This document shows positions 1 through 8,740 of a stretch of 19,237 nucleotides of DNA, in pieces. The notes under the pieces are model-generated. The model saw only the letters and a list, made by a program, of their open reading frames with translations. It ran no database searches and was not told where the DNA came from. The DNA lies in NCBI RefSeq assembly GCF_000716445.1, contig NZ_JNWK01000100.1:1-19237 (forward strand), written 5' to 3'. The stretch comes from Streptomyces wedmorensis. GTDB lineage: Bacteria; Actinomycetota; Actinomycetes; Streptomycetales; Streptomycetaceae. Position numbers and translations under genes: made by a program. Position 1 is the stretch's first letter; every line of letters begins with the position of its first letter.

Positions 1-98
1 GGGAAACGCCCGGTTACATTCCGAACCCGGAAGCTAAGCCTTTCAGCGCCGATGGTACTGCAGGGGGGACCCTGTGGGAGAGTAGGACACCGCCGAAC
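1..98 (+). rRNA. rrf: 5S ribosomal RNA, 3' part (5' end outside window)
   Basis: The sequence carries the conserved actinobacterial 5S core, including CCGAACCCGGAAGCTAAGCC and the 3' part GGGAGAGTAGGACACCGCCGAAC. A Streptomyces 5S is about 120 nt, so roughly the first 20 bases lie upstream of the window. It marks the end of an rRNA operon transcribed on the plus strand. The 3' boundary is estimated from the family, not measured. Confidence 0.93.
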
Positions 99-102
99 AC
101 CT

Positions 103-175
103 GCCCTTTTAGCTCAGTCGGTAGAGCGTCTCCATGGTAAGGAGAAGGTCAACGGTTCGATTCCGTTAAAGGGCT
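103..175 (+). tRNA. tRNA-Thr (anticodon GGT)
   Basis: A complete cloverleaf can be folded. The acceptor arm pairs GCCCTTT (103-109) with AAAGGGC (168-174), with T175 as discriminator. The anticodon stem TCTCC/GGAGA (129-133/141-145) encloses loop ATGGTAA with anticodon GGT at 136-138. The T arm pairs AACGG/CCGTT around TTCGATT. No CCA is encoded. It starts only 4 bases after the estimated 5S end and has no visible promoter of its own, so it is probably co-transcribed with the rRNA operon and released by processing. Confidence 0.95.
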
Positions 176-183
176 CTGAAAAG

Positions 184-216
184 AAAAAGGCCCCGCCACT
201 AGGCGGGGCCTTTTTT
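184..216 (+). terminator. Rho-independent terminator of the rRNA operon/tRNA-Thr unit
   Basis: A perfect 9-bp stem GGCCCCGCC/GGCGGGGCC (189-197/202-210) with a 4-base loop is preceded by AAAAA and followed by TTTTTT (211-216). This is a textbook intrinsic terminator directly after the tRNA. The A-run upstream could make it work in reverse as well. Confidence 0.92.
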
Positions 217-243
217 GCGTTGTCGTGGAGAAGGGGACGGGAA

Positions 244-272
244 GGGCCGGCCCTCGGGAGGAGGGCCGGCCC
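244..272 (-). terminator. GC-rich hairpin after osaC
   Basis: A perfect 12-bp inverted repeat, GGGCCGGCCCTC (244-255) and GAGGGCCGGCCC (261-272), has a 5-base loop and lies 5 bases beyond the osaC stop codon. Each arm contains the self-complementary decamer GGGCCGGCCC. There is no U-tract on the minus strand, as is common for Streptomyces terminators. It separates the convergent rRNA/tRNA and osaC transcripts. Confidence 0.6.
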
Positions 273-277
273 GGGGG

Positions 278-2923
278 TCAGCGGGGGTCGGGCTCGCGGA
301 GGCGCATGGCGAGGATGGCCATGTCGTCGGAGGCGGGGGCCTGGGCGAAGCGCTCGACGGCGCGGAGGATGCGGGAGGCGACCGCACCGGCGGTGAGGCC
401 CGTACAGGTCTTGAGGACGTCGGCGAGGCCGTCGTCGCCGAGCATCCGGGTGCCTTCGCGGCGTTCCGTCACGCCGTCCGTGACGCAGAGGAGGACGTCG
501 CCGGGTTCGAGGATGACGGTCTGCTCGTACAGCTCCAGGTCCTCCATGACGCCCAGGAGCGGCTGGGGCTCCGCGGCCGGGACGACGGTGCCGTCCGGGC
601 GGAGGCGCAGGGGGAGGGGGTGGCCCGCGCAGACGACCTTGAGGATCGCGGAGCCGTCCGGCTGGGGGCGCATCTCGCCGTAGAGCAGGGTGAGGAAGCG
701 GCTGCGGTCGCCCTCGTCGAGGATCGCGGCGTTGAGCCGCTCCAGGACGGCGGGGCCGCCGAAGCCCTCGCGGGCCAGGAGGCGCAGGGCGTGACGGGCC
801 AGGCCCGTGACGGCCGCGGCCTGCGGGCCCGTACCGCAGACGTCGCCGATGGCGAAGCCGTAGGCGCCGTCGCGGATGGGGAAGAGGTCGTAGAAATCGC
901 CTCCGACCTCGTTGCCCTCGCCGGCCGCGCGGTAGATGACGTCGACCTCGACGCCCGGGATCTCGGGGAGGCCGGGCGGGAGGAGGCTGCGCTGGAGGGA
1001 CTGGCTGATCGCCACGCGCTCGGAGTAGAGGCGGGCGTTGTCCAGGGCGAGGGCGGCCCGGCGCGAGAGGTCCTCGGCGAGCTCCAGGATCTCCTGGCGG
1101 AAGTGGTCCTCGGAGGGGCGGCCGAGCGTCAGCATGCCGATCACCCGGTTGCGGGCGACCAGGGGCAGGACGACGGTCTCGCCGGCGACCGTCCCGGCGG
1201 TGGCCAGGGTGGTGTCGATGCCGGACGAGAGCGGGCTCGCCGGGTGGTCGAGGGCGCGGACCGAGGCGGTCAGCGCGGCCCGGTGGGCGGCGTCGCCCGG
1301 CGCGGTCCAGACCCGGGCGCCGAGGGTCGCCACCGGGTCGGGCGGGGCGATGGAGGAGAGCAGGTCCTTGAGGCCGTCGATGCGGTCCTCGTCCTCGTGG
1401 AGCACGTACGAGAGGTACGGGTCGGAGGACTGGTCGGCGATCGTGTAGACCGCGCACCAGGTGGCGAGGGTGGGGACCGTCATCTGGGCCATCAGGGCCA
1501 GGGTCTGATCGCGGTCGAGGGTGCCGGCCAGGAGGTCGGAGGCCTCGACGAGGAAGCTGAGGGAGCCGCGGCGCAGGCGTTCGAGCTCGCCGAGGCGGGC
1601 GGACTCCACGGCGAGGGCGATGCGGTCGGCGGCGAACTGGAGGCGCAGGGCCTCCTCGTTGGAGTAGCGGTTCGCGGTCTCGGCCGCGACGCCGAGGGAG
1701 CCGGTGAGGCGGCCCTCGACCTTCAACGGGACGGTGACGACCGCGCGCATGCCGGTGCCTTCGAGGAGTGGTACGGCGCCGGGGACGGCGGCCAGGTCCT
1801 CGTGGACGGCGGGCATGCGGGCGGAGCCGTAACGGCTGGCGCCGGTCTCGACGGGGACGCGGGCGAAGCGCTGGCGGGCGGCGGGCAGGCCGGTGGTCGC
1901 GCGTACCTCCAGCTCCGTCTCGTCGTCGGTGGCGAGCAGGAGGAAGGCGGCGTCGCCGTCGAGCATGTCGCGGGCGCGTTCGACCGTGCGCTGGAGGAGT
2001 CCGTCGAGGTCGTCGGGGGCGGGGGAGCCGATGAAGACCTCGAAGGGGTCGGCGGCGCGGCTCTCCGAGCCCGGATCGGTGGCGGGGCGCTGGGGGGTCT
2101 GGAGGACGGCCCGCTCGTGCTCGCGTACCAGGAGGCAGACGGTGGAGGGCTCGCCCTGGGCGTCGCGGACGCGGAGGTGCGAGGCGTAGACGGGGACGAC
2201 ACGGCCGTCGGCGCAGCGGATGCCGTAGCTGCCCTCCCAGCGGGAGAGGCGCAGGGCCTCGGCGAGGCCGGTGCCGATGCCGGGGGTGTGGGGCCAGGCG
2301 GCGAGGTCGCCGAGGGGCTTGCCGGTGACCTGCTCGGAGCCGTATCCGAAGAGTTCCTCGGCGTCCTCGTTCCAGGCGGTGACGGTTCCGGCCTCGTCGA
2401 TCTGGACGACGGCGACGCGGACGCGGCTGTCGGCGACGGGGAGGAGGGCGTCGGGGAGGACGGGGCCGGCGGAGCGGGTGCCCACCGGGCGCTGGGCGAG
2501 GTCGAGGTGGAACCAGACGTGCTTGCGGGTGGGGGAGTAGTCGACTCCCCAGCGGTGGGCGAGGGCGGCGCAGAGCAGGAGGCCCCGGCCGTTCTCGCGG
2601 TCGGGGCTGCCGAAGGAGCGGCCGCTCTGGACGGGGATCTCGCGCTCCGGGTAGCGGTCGGCGACCTCGACGCGGATGCTGTCGTCGGAGCGGAGGCAGA
2701 GGACGTCCGCGGCCGTGCCGGCGTGGATCACGGCATTGGTGACGAGTTCGCTGGTGAGGACGACGGCGTCGTCGACGAGCTCGGGGTGTCCCCACCCCTG
2801 GAGGGTGTCCCTGACGAACGCGCGGGCGGCCGCGACGGACCGCCCGACGGGCTCGAAGCTGGCAGTCGCCCGCGCGGTGATCACAGCACTCCTCGTACGC
2901 GTCTCGACGCCCGGCTCTGCCAT
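278..2923 (-). CDS. osaC: OsaC-type SigB regulator: RsbW-like kinase, PAS, two GAF, PP2C (SpoIIE) phosphatase
   Basis: This 881-aa soluble multidomain protein is predicted to control a stress sigma factor. An RsbW-like HATPase covers about residues 20-145, with N-box ELVTNA (59-64) and G-box ENGRGLLL (110-117). PAS lies at about 170-265, GAF domains at about 300-435 and 455-625, and a SpoIIE/PP2C phosphatase at about 650-875. Metal-binding aspartates are visible in VGGDFYD (D676), IGDV (D694), TDG (D816) and SDDMA (D866/867). The start at 2923 is preferred because GGGAGGGG sits 10 bases upstream; an in-frame start 15 codons earlier has no such site. In S. coelicolor OsaC (SCO5747 from memory) returns SigB to baseline after osmotic stress and lies next to osaAB, as here. 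The name rests on domain order plus synteny; the biochemical role is inferred. Confidence 0.88.
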   Translation of the reverse strand: MAEPGVETRTRSAVITARATASFEPVGRSVAAARAFVRDTLQGWGHPELVDDAVVLTSELVTNAVIHAGTAADVLCLRSDDSIRVEVADRYPEREIPVQSGRSFGSPDRENGRGLLLCAALAHRWGVDYSPTRKHVWFHLDLAQRPVGTRSAGPVLPDALLPVADSRVRVAVVQIDEAGTVTAWNEDAEELFGYGSEQVTGKPLGDLAAWPHTPGIGTGLAEALRLSRWEGSYGIRCADGRVVPVYASHLRVRDAQGEPSTVCLLVREHERAVLQTPQRPATDPGSESRAADPFEVFIGSPAPDDLDGLLQRTVERARDMLDGDAAFLLLATDDETELEVRATTGLPAARQRFARVPVETGASRYGSARMPAVHEDLAAVPGAVPLLEGTGMRAVVTVPLKVEGRLTGSLGVAAETANRYSNEEALRLQFAADRIALAVESARLGELERLRRGSLSFLVEASDLLAGTLDRDQTLALMAQMTVPTLATWCAVYTIADQSSDPYLSYVLHEDEDRIDGLKDLLSSIAPPDPVATLGARVWTAPGDAAHRAALTASVRALDHPASPLSSGIDTTLATAGTVAGETVVLPLVARNRVIGMLTLGRPSEDHFRQEILELAEDLSRRAALALDNARLYSERVAISQSLQRSLLPPGLPEIPGVEVDVIYRAAGEGNEVGGDFYDLFPIRDGAYGFAIGDVCGTGPQAAAVTGLARHALRLLAREGFGGPAVLERLNAAILDEGDRSRFLTLLYGEMRPQPDGSAILKVVCAGHPLPLRLRPDGTVVPAAEPQPLLGVMEDLELYEQTVILEPGDVLLCVTDGVTERREGTRMLGDDGLADVLKTCTGLTAGAVASRILRAVERFAQAPASDDMAILAMRLREPDPR

Positions 2924-2997
2924 GCTCGGTCTGCCCCTCCCGCTGCCCGGTGGTCGTACGCGCACCACACCGCCCCCGCCGGGCGGACCGGGGCGGT

Positions 2998-3027
2998 TGG
3001 ACAGCCGGAAGCCAGGTTACTTACCTT
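2998..3027 (+). promoter_or_regulatory. Candidate vegetative promoter for osaA
   Basis: In the 269-bp gap between the divergent osaC and osaA starts, TGGACA (2998-3003) is separated by 18 bases from TACCTT (3022-3027), resembling the HrdB consensus TTGACN-TANNNT. It would give a leader of about 160 nt before the osaA GTG. I found no clear SigB-type pair (GTTT plus GGGTAY) in this gap. The rest of the gap holds no recognisable gene. Confidence 0.35.
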
Positions 3028-3192
3028 CACTGTCCGAGCGGATGCCGGTCACCGCTGATTCCGTCCCCAGGGGGTAGGGACGCTGTGCGAAGCTGCCGAA
3101 CTGTTATCGCCTGGTTCGGTCGCGGTGAAACACTGGGCAGGCTACCGGCGTGAGCCGGAGCGGAACGGTCGACCCCTTTCGGGAGGGACACG

Positions 3193-4557
3193 GTGGAGTC
3201 TGGCACGGCGGCGCGGCGTGGCGGCGGCAGTGGCACGCGCGCGAGGGGCGGACGTTCCCGTGGGGGGACGGTGCAGGTGGACGCGGCGGCGCTGGAACGG
3301 CTTTTGGCCGCACTGGTGTCGATGCGGGACGGGAACTTCCGCAAGCGGCTCACGGCATCCGGCGACGGGGTCATGGCGGAGATCTCCGCCGTGTTCAACG
3401 AGGTCGCGGACCGGCAGATGCACGTGACGGGAGAACTGTCCCGGGTGCGGCGGGTGGTCGGGCGCGAGGGCAAGCTGTCCGAGCGTCTGGAGGCGGGGGC
3501 CAGCGAGGGGGCGTGGGCGGCGGCGATCGAGGCCGCGAACGCGCTCGTCGACGACCTGGCCCGGCCGGTGTCCGAGGTGGGACGGGTCCTGTCGGCGGTG
3601 GCCGAGGGTGATCTGGACCAGCGGATGGACCTGCGTTCGGAGGGTGCCGACGGGACCGTACGGCCACTGCGCGGGGAGTTCCTCAAGGTCGCGCGTACCG
3701 CGAACAACCTGGTCGACCAGCTGTCGGTGTTCGCCTCCGAGGTGACCCGGGTCGCCGTCGAGGTGGGTACCGACGGAAAGTTGGGCGGGCAGGCGCAGGT
3801 GCGCGGGGTGTCCGGTTCGTGGAAGGACCTCACGGACTCGGTCAACACGATGGCGAACCGGCTGACGGCCCAGGTGCGGGACATCGCGCTGGTGACGACG
3901 GCGGTCGCCGACGGCGACCTGTCGCAGAAGGTCACGGCGAACGTGGCCGGCGAGATGCTGGAGCTGAAGAACACCGTCAACCGGATGGTGGACCAGCTGT
4001 CGTCGTTCTCGTCCGAGGTGACCCGCGTCGCGCGCGAGGTGGGTACGGAGGGTGAGCTCGGCGGTCAGGCCGAGGTGGCCGGGGTCGCGGGCGTCTGGAA
4101 GGACCTCACCGACTCCGTCAACACGATGGCGGGGAACCTCACCAACCAGGTGAGGGGCATCGCCGAGGTGACGACGGCGGTCGCCAACGGCGATCTGTCG
4201 CAGAAGGTGCGGGTCTCCGCGCGCGGTGAGATCGCGCAGCTGGCGGACACGATCAACCAGATGACCGAGACGCTGCGGACGTTCGCCGACGAGGTGACCC
4301 GGGTGTCCGGCGAGGTCGGCGCGCAGGGTCTGCTCGGCGGTCAGGCGCAGGTGCCGGGTGCGGCGGGTACGTGGAAGGACCTCACGGACTCCGTCAACAC
4401 CGTCTTCCGGAACATCACCACGCAGGTGCGGGACATCGCGCAGGTGACGACGGCGGTCGCCAACGGTGACCTGTCGCAGAAGGTCACGGTGGACGTGGCC
4501 GGCGAGATGCTGGAGCTGAAGCGGCGGGCACGTGGAAGGACCTCACCGATTCGGTGA
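3193..4557 (+). CDS. osaA: osaA 5' fragment: N-terminal region and first three HAMP units
   Basis: This 454-codon open frame starts at GTG 3193, with GGGAGGG (3181-3187) 5 bases upstream. Authentic OsaA sequence ends near residue 443 (GEMLELK); the last roughly 11 codons to the stop at 4557 are read out of frame. Residues 1-165 hold a divergent HAMP-like segment (motif GNFRKRL near the start and GDLDQRM later). The regular 92-residue units follow, each with a WKDLTDSVN helix and a GDLSQKV turn. There is no signal peptide or membrane segment, so the kinase is presumably cytosolic. As it stands the product would lack all catalytic domains. Confidence 0.75.
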   Translation: MESGTAARRGGGSGTRARGGRSRGGTVQVDAAALERLLAALVSMRDGNFRKRLTASGDGVMAEISAVFNEVADRQMHVTGELSRVRRVVGREGKLSERLEAGASEGAWAAAIEAANALVDDLARPVSEVGRVLSAVAEGDLDQRMDLRSEGADGTVRPLRGEFLKVARTANNLVDQLSVFASEVTRVAVEVGTDGKLGGQAQVRGVSGSWKDLTDSVNTMANRLTAQVRDIALVTTAVADGDLSQKVTANVAGEMLELKNTVNRMVDQLSSFSSEVTRVAREVGTEGELGGQAEVAGVAGVWKDLTDSVNTMAGNLTNQVRGIAEVTTAVANGDLSQKVRVSARGEIAQLADTINQMTETLRTFADEVTRVSGEVGAQGLLGGQAQVPGAAGTWKDLTDSVNTVFRNITTQVRDIAQVTTAVANGDLSQKVTVDVAGEMLELKRRARGRTSPIR

Positions 4558-6226
4558 ACACGGCCTTCCGCAACCTGACCGGTCAGGTGCGGGACATCGC
4601 GCAGGTGACGACGGCGGTCGCCAACGGTGACCTGTCGCAGAAGGTCACGGTGGACGTGGCCGGCGAGATGCTGGAGCTGAAGCCGGCCGTTGGCGGGAGC
4701 TCACCGACTCCGTCAACTTCATGGCCGGCAACCTGACTTCGCAGGTGCGGCAGATCGCCCAGGTGACGACGGCGGTGGCGCGCGGCGACCTGTCGCAGAA
4801 GATCGACGTGGACGCGCGCGGCGAGATCCTGGAGCTGAAGAACACCATCAACACGATGGTCGACCAGCTCTCCGCCTTCGCGGACCAGGTGACCCGGGTG
4901 GCCCGCGAGGTGGGTACGGACGGGCGGCTCGGTGGTCAGGCGCAGGTGCCGGGCGTGGCCGGGGTGTGGCGTGACCTGACGGACTCGGTGAACGGCATGG
5001 CCGGGAACCTCACCACCCAGGTCCGCAACATCGCGCAGGTCGCCACCGCGGTGGCGCGCGGCGACCTGTCGCAGAAGATCGACGTGGACGCGCGCGGCGA
5101 GATCCTGGAGCTGAAGAACACCCTCAACACGATGGTGGACCAGCTGTCGAACTTCGCCGAGCAGGTCACCAGGGTGGCCCGCGAGGTGGGCACCGAGGGC
5201 ATGCTGGGCGGTCAGGCCGAGGTGCAGGGGGTCTCCGGCACCTGGAAGGACCTCACCCAGTCGGTGAACTTCATGGCGAACAACCTCACCATCCAGGTGC
5301 GGAACATCGCCGAGGTCACCACGGCCGTCGCCATGGGCGACCTGTCGAAGAAGATCACGGTCGACGCCCGGGGCGAGATCCTGGAGCTGGTGACGACCGT
5401 CAACACGATGGTCGACCAGCTGTCGAACTTCGCGGACGAGGTCACGCGCGTGGCCCGTGAGGTGGGTACGGAGGGCATCCTCGGCGGCCAGGCACGCGTG
5501 CGCGGTGTCACGGGCACGTGGAAGGACCTCAGCGACAACGTCAACCTGATGGCCAACAACCTGACCAGCCAGGTGCGGAACATCTCCCGGGTCTCGGCGG
5601 CCGTCGCCAACGGCGACCTCACGAAGAAGGTGACGGTCGAGGCGCGCGGCGAGGTCGCCGAGCTCGCCGACACCGTCAACACGATGGTGACGACGCTGTC
5701 GTCCTTCGCCGACGAGGTCACCCGCGTGGCCCGTGAGGTGGGCACGGACGGCATCCTGGGCGGCCAGGCCCGGGTGCCGGGGGTGTCGGGCACCTGGCGG
5801 GACCTGACGGACTCGGTGAACGGCATGGCCGACAACCTCACCGGTCAGGTGCGCCAGATCGCCGCCGTCACCACCGCCATCGCCAAGGGCGACCTCACCA
5901 AGAAGATCGACATCGACGCGCGCGGTGAGATCCAGGAGCTGAAGAGCACCATCAACACGATGGTCGACCAGCTCTCGAACTTCGCCGAGGAGGTCACCCG
6001 GGTCGCCCGCGAGGTGGGTACGGACGGTCAGCTGGGCGGCCAGGCCCGGGTCCGTGACGTGGACGGCACCTGGCGGGACCTCACGGAGTCCGTGAACGAG
6101 ATGGCCGGGAACCTGACCCGTCAGGTGCGGGCGATCGCGGCCGTCGCCACGGCGGTGACCCGCGGCGACCTCAACCTCAAGATCGACGGTGTCGACGCGG
6201 CGGGCGAGATCCAGGCCCTCCAGGAG
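3694..6226 (+). repeat. Tandem HAMP array, ten units of 276 bp (two truncated)
   Basis: Conserved TGG codons of the W-[KR]-[DE]-L motif occur at 3820, 4096, 4372, 4533, 4691, 4967, 5243, 5519, 5795 and 6071. Eight intact units have exactly 276-bp (92-residue) spacing; the units ending at 4533 and 4691 are short. An exact 100-bp direct repeat lies at 4423-4522 and 4584-4683, and both copies end at the truncation junctions. Units are alike in DNA as well as protein, which suggests recent duplication or gene conversion. Confidence 0.95.
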
Positions 6227-8446
6227 AACATCAACACCATGATCGCGAACCTGCGCGACACCACCCTCGCCAACGAGGAGCAGGACTGGCTGAAGGGCAA
6301 CCTGGCCCGCATCTCCGGCCTCATGCAGGGCCGCCGGGACCTGGACGACGTCGCCTCGCTCATCATGAGCGAGCTGACGCCGGTGGTCTCGGCCCAGCAC
6401 GGCGCCTTCTTCGTCGCGATGCCGACCGGACACGCCCACAGCGACGCAGAACTCGTGGGCGAGGGCGACGGCTCGTACGAGCTGCGGATGCGCGGGAGTT
6501 ACGGCTACTCCACCGGGTCGATGCCGACCTCGTTCCGTCCCGGCGAGACGCTCATCGGGACGGCGGCCGAGGAGAAGCGGACCATCCAGGTCAACGTGCC
6601 GCCGGGCTACCTGAAGATCTCGTCGGGGCTCGGCGAGGCCGCGCCCGCGCACGTGATCGTGCTGCCGGTCCTCTTCGAGGGGAAGGTCCTCGGGGTGATC
6701 GAGCTGGCGTCGTTCCAGCCGTTCACCCAGATCCAGCGCGACTTCCTCAACCAGCTCGCCGAGCTGATCGCCACCACGGTCAACACCATCAGCGTCAACA
6801 CCAAGACCGAGGTGCTGCTCCAGCAGTCGCAGGAGCTCACCGAGCAGCTGAAGGAGCGCTCGGCCGAGCTGGAGCACCGGCAGAAGGAGCTCCAGGGCTC
6901 CAACCTGGAGCTGGAGGAGAAGGCAGAGCTGCTCGCCCGGCAGAACCGCGACATCGAGGTGAAGAACACCGAGATCGAGGAGGCCCGGCAGGTCCTGGAG
7001 GAGCGTGCCGAACAGCTCGCGGTCTCCATGCGCTACAAGTCGGAGTTCCTCGCGAACATGTCGCACGAGCTGCGGACCCCGCTCAACTCGCTGCTGATCC
7101 TGGCCAAGTTGCTCGCGGACAACGCCGAGACGAACCTGACGCCGAAGCAGGTCGAGTTCGCGGAGACCATCCACGGGGCGGGTTCGGACCTGCTCCAGCT
7201 GATCAACGACATCCTGGACCTGTCCAAGGTCGAGGCGGGCAAGATGGACGTCTCGCCGACGCGGATCGCGCTGGTCCAGCTCGTCGACTACGTCGAGGCC
7301 ACCTTCCGGCCGCTCACGGCGGAGAAGGGGCTCGACTTCTCGGTGCGGGTCTCGCCCGAACTGCCGGCCACGCTCCACACCGACGAGCAGCGGCTGCTCC
7401 AGGTGCTGCGCAACCTCCTCTCCAACGCGGTGAAGTTCACCGACACGGGAGCGGTGGAGCTGGTGATCCGGCCGGCCGGCGCGGACGTGCCGCAGTCGAT
7501 CCGCGAACAGCTCCTGGAGGCCGGGTCGCTGCGCGATCCGGAGGCGGCCCTCATCGCGTTCTCGGTCACCGACACGGGCATCGGGATCGCGGCCGGCAAG
7601 ATGCGGGTGATCTTCGAGGCGTTCAAGCAGGCCGACGGCACGACCAGCCGCAAGTACGGCGGTACGGGTCTGGGTCTTTCGATCAGCCGGGAGATCGCGC
7701 GGCTGCTCGGCGGCGAGATCTTCGCGGCGAGCGAGCCGGGCCGTGGCTCGACGTTCACGCTCTACCTGCCGCTGAGCCCGACGGAGCTCCCGTCGCACGG
7801 GTACGGGCAGGGCGGGGCGGACGCCGAGGACCCGCAGCAGGGTGCGGAGGAGGGTACGGGCGGGGCCATCCACCCGTACCCGCACTTCCCGCCGCCGCCC
7901 GTGCGGACCGAGGCCAGGTCCGGGGCCGGGGCTCTGTTCCGCCACCGGCGCAAGGCCGCGGCGGAGGCGACCGGGACGCGGAACGCGGTGCCGGGGCAGC
8001 CCGGCGAGCCGATCGCGCAGGACCGGGCGGAGCACGAGGCGGAGGTCGAACCGCGCCGCACCTTCAACTTCTCCGGCGAGCGGGTCCTCATCGTGGACGA
8101 CGACATCCGCAACGTCTTCGCGCTCACCAGCGTCCTGGAGCAGCACGGTCTGGCGGTGCTGTACGCCGAGAACGGGCGGGAGGGCATCGAGGTCCTGGAA
8201 CAGAACGACGACGTGACGGTCGTCCTGATGGACATCATGATGCCGGAGATGGACGGGTACGCGACGACGACCGCGATCCGGCGGATGCCGCAGTTCGCCG
8301 GGCTCCCGATCATCGCCCTGACGGCCAAGGCGATGAAGGGCGACAAGGAGAAGGCGATCGAGTCGGGTGCCTCGGCCTATGTGACGAAGCCGGTCGACCC
8401 CGATCACCTGCTGTCCGTCATGGAGCAGTGGATGCGGGGCGAGTGA
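4721..8446 (+). CDS. osaA: osaA 3' fragment: HAMP units, GAF, histidine kinase, receiver
   Basis: This 1,241-codon open frame holds the output half of OsaA. HAMP units continue to about 6226. A GAF domain follows (about 6290-6800), then a Gln/Glu-rich coiled coil (about 6810-7030). The HisKA H-box SHELRTPLN has its phospho-His codon at 7064-7066. The HATPase shows N-box NLLSNAVKF (about 7420) and G-box GTGLGLSI (about 7660). A low-complexity linker leads to a receiver beginning RVLIVDDD (about 8083), with phospho-acceptor Asp in [13 protein letters not shown] (codon 8231-8233) and Lys in VTKPV. No Shine-Dalgarno precedes ATG 4721, which aligns with the middle of a HAMP unit, so it is a frame boundary and not a real start. 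Confidence 0.75.
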   Translation: MAGNLTSQVRQIAQVTTAVARGDLSQKIDVDARGEILELKNTINTMVDQLSAFADQVTRVAREVGTDGRLGGQAQVPGVAGVWRDLTDSVNGMAGNLTTQVRNIAQVATAVARGDLSQKIDVDARGEILELKNTLNTMVDQLSNFAEQVTRVAREVGTEGMLGGQAEVQGVSGTWKDLTQSVNFMANNLTIQVRNIAEVTTAVAMGDLSKKITVDARGEILELVTTVNTMVDQLSNFADEVTRVAREVGTEGILGGQARVRGVTGTWKDLSDNVNLMANNLTSQVRNISRVSAAVANGDLTKKVTVEARGEVAELADTVNTMVTTLSSFADEVTRVAREVGTDGILGGQARVPGVSGTWRDLTDSVNGMADNLTGQVRQIAAVTTAIAKGDLTKKIDIDARGEIQELKSTINTMVDQLSNFAEEVTRVAREVGTDGQLGGQARVRDVDGTWRDLTESVNEMAGNLTRQVRAIAAVATAVTRGDLNLKIDGVDAAGEIQALQENINTMIANLRDTTLANEEQDWLKGNLARISGLMQGRRDLDDVASLIMSELTPVVSAQHGAFFVAMPTGHAHSDAELVGEGDGSYELRMRGSYGYSTGSMPTSFRPGETLIGTAAEEKRTIQVNVPPGYLKISSGLGEAAPAHVIVLPVLFEGKVLGVIELASFQPFTQIQRDFLNQLAELIATTVNTISVNTKTEVLLQQSQELTEQLKERSAELEHRQKELQGSNLELEEKAELLARQNRDIEVKNTEIEEARQVLEERAEQLAVSMRYKSEFLANMSHELRTPLNSLLILAKLLADNAETNLTPKQVEFAETIHGAGSDLLQLINDILDLSKVEAGKMDVSPTRIALVQLVDYVEATFRPLTAEKGLDFSVRVSPELPATLHTDEQRLLQVLRNLLSNAVKFTDTGAVELVIRPAGADVPQSIREQLLEAGSLRDPEAALIAFSVTDTGIGIAAGKMRVIFEAFKQADGTTSRKYGGTGLGLSISREIARLLGGEIFAASEPGRGSTFTLYLPLSPTELPSHGYGQGGADAEDPQQGAEEGTGGAIHPYPHFPPPPVRTEARSGAGALFRHRRKAAAEATGTRNAVPGQPGEPIAQDRAEHEAEVEPRRTFNFSGERVLIVDDDIRNVFALTSVLEQHGLAVLYAENGREGIEVLEQNDDVTVVLMDIMMPEMDGYATTTAIRRMPQFAGLPIIALTAKAMKGDKEKAIESGASAYVTKPVDPDHLLSVMEQWMRGE

Positions 8447-8453
8447 CCCGGGC

Positions 8454-8489
8454 CCGGGGGTCCGCGCGGCGCTCCGCGCGGCCCCCCGG
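8454..8489 (+). terminator. Strong GC hairpin after osaA
   Basis: The core stem CCGCGCGG/CCGCGCGG (8462-8469/8474-8481) has a 4-base loop CGCT and is extended, after one mismatch, by CCGGGGG/CCCCCGG (8454-8460/8483-8489). It begins 7 bases after the osaA stop and has no U-tract. It probably ends or attenuates osaA transcripts, so osaB likely has its own promoter. Confidence 0.6.
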
Positions 8490-8537
8490 ACTCTGCTGAC
8501 GGAACGTCGCCACGGGCGTGTGAGAGGGCGGTATACG

Positions 8538-8564
8538 GGGAACCTTCTGGTCTCCCACCGCGTT
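8538..8564 (+). promoter_or_regulatory. Candidate ECF-sigma (SigR/SigE-like) promoter for osaB
   Basis: GGGAAC (8538-8543) is followed after exactly 18 bases by GTT (8562-8564). This matches the GGAAY-N18-GTT layout of SigR promoters in S. coelicolor and partly that of SigE. It lies between the osaA hairpin and osaB, giving a leader of about 170 nt. A second, vegetative-like -10 (TACGAT, 8623-8628) has no good -35. This is a consensus match by eye only. Confidence 0.35.
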
Positions 8565-8740
8565 TCTGCTACGTGCACAGTGACATCGCGGTGACAGGGT
8601 GTGGCGACGGGCGGGGTGCGGCTACGATGACCGGCACAAGGACGGACGGCGTTACGGAGTCGTCTTCTGGGGCGGCGCCCGGTGCTTCCCCCGGTTCCGG
8701 GAGCCGGGGCGAGCCGTTGCCGGGACGAGGAGGACGGGGC

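Larger units (their letters stand above)
3193..8446 (+). pseudogene. osaA: osaA hybrid histidine kinase, frame broken twice in the HAMP array
   Basis: The whole locus encodes a giant cytoplasmic hybrid histidine kinase: ten tandem HAMP units, GAF, coiled coil, HisKA, HATPase, then a receiver. It is OsaA-like by domain order and by its osaB neighbour. The coding sequence runs in frame from 3193 to about 4521, shifts to a second frame (about 4522-4682) and then to a third frame to 8446. Each shift sits where a HAMP unit is cut short. Spacing between successive conserved Trp codons (TGG) is 276 bp throughout except 4372-4533 (161) and 4533-4691 (158), so 115 and 118 bp are missing. Restoring both would give 1,828 codons, close to my memory of S. 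coelicolor OsaA (about 1,829 aa). It is either a real pseudogene or, more likely, repeat collapse in assembly. Confidence 0.85.

Noticed and set aside
103..175. tRNA-Thr as an integration site for a mobile element
   Set aside because: There is no integrase gene or second copy of the tRNA 3' end in the window, and the downstream genes are conserved chromosomal ones.
215..3058. A 947-codon plus-strand open frame opposite osaC
   Set aside because: Gly/Glu/Ala/Val-rich low-complexity shadow; the minus strand has ATPase, PAS, GAF and phosphatase motifs in order.
3068..3085. GGGTAG as a SigB -10 for osaA
   Set aside because: The third to sixth bases do not match GGGTAY fully and no GTTT-like -35 lies 14-16 bases upstream.
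4521..4691. Programmed ribosomal frameshifting to join the osaA frames
   Set aside because: Both shifts coincide with missing sequence of 115 and 118 bp, no slippery heptamer is seen, and two shifts at truncated repeat units are better explained by deletion or assembly.
3694..6226. Minisatellite or non-coding tandem repeat
   Set aside because: The 276-bp period is an exact multiple of three and encodes canonical HAMP units leading into a kinase.
8573..8740. GTG 8573 as the osaB start
   Set aside because: Third-position GC drops to about 70% and the sequence is Gly/Ser/Pro filler, while GAGGAGG is perfectly placed for ATG 8741. It is kept as an alternative only.
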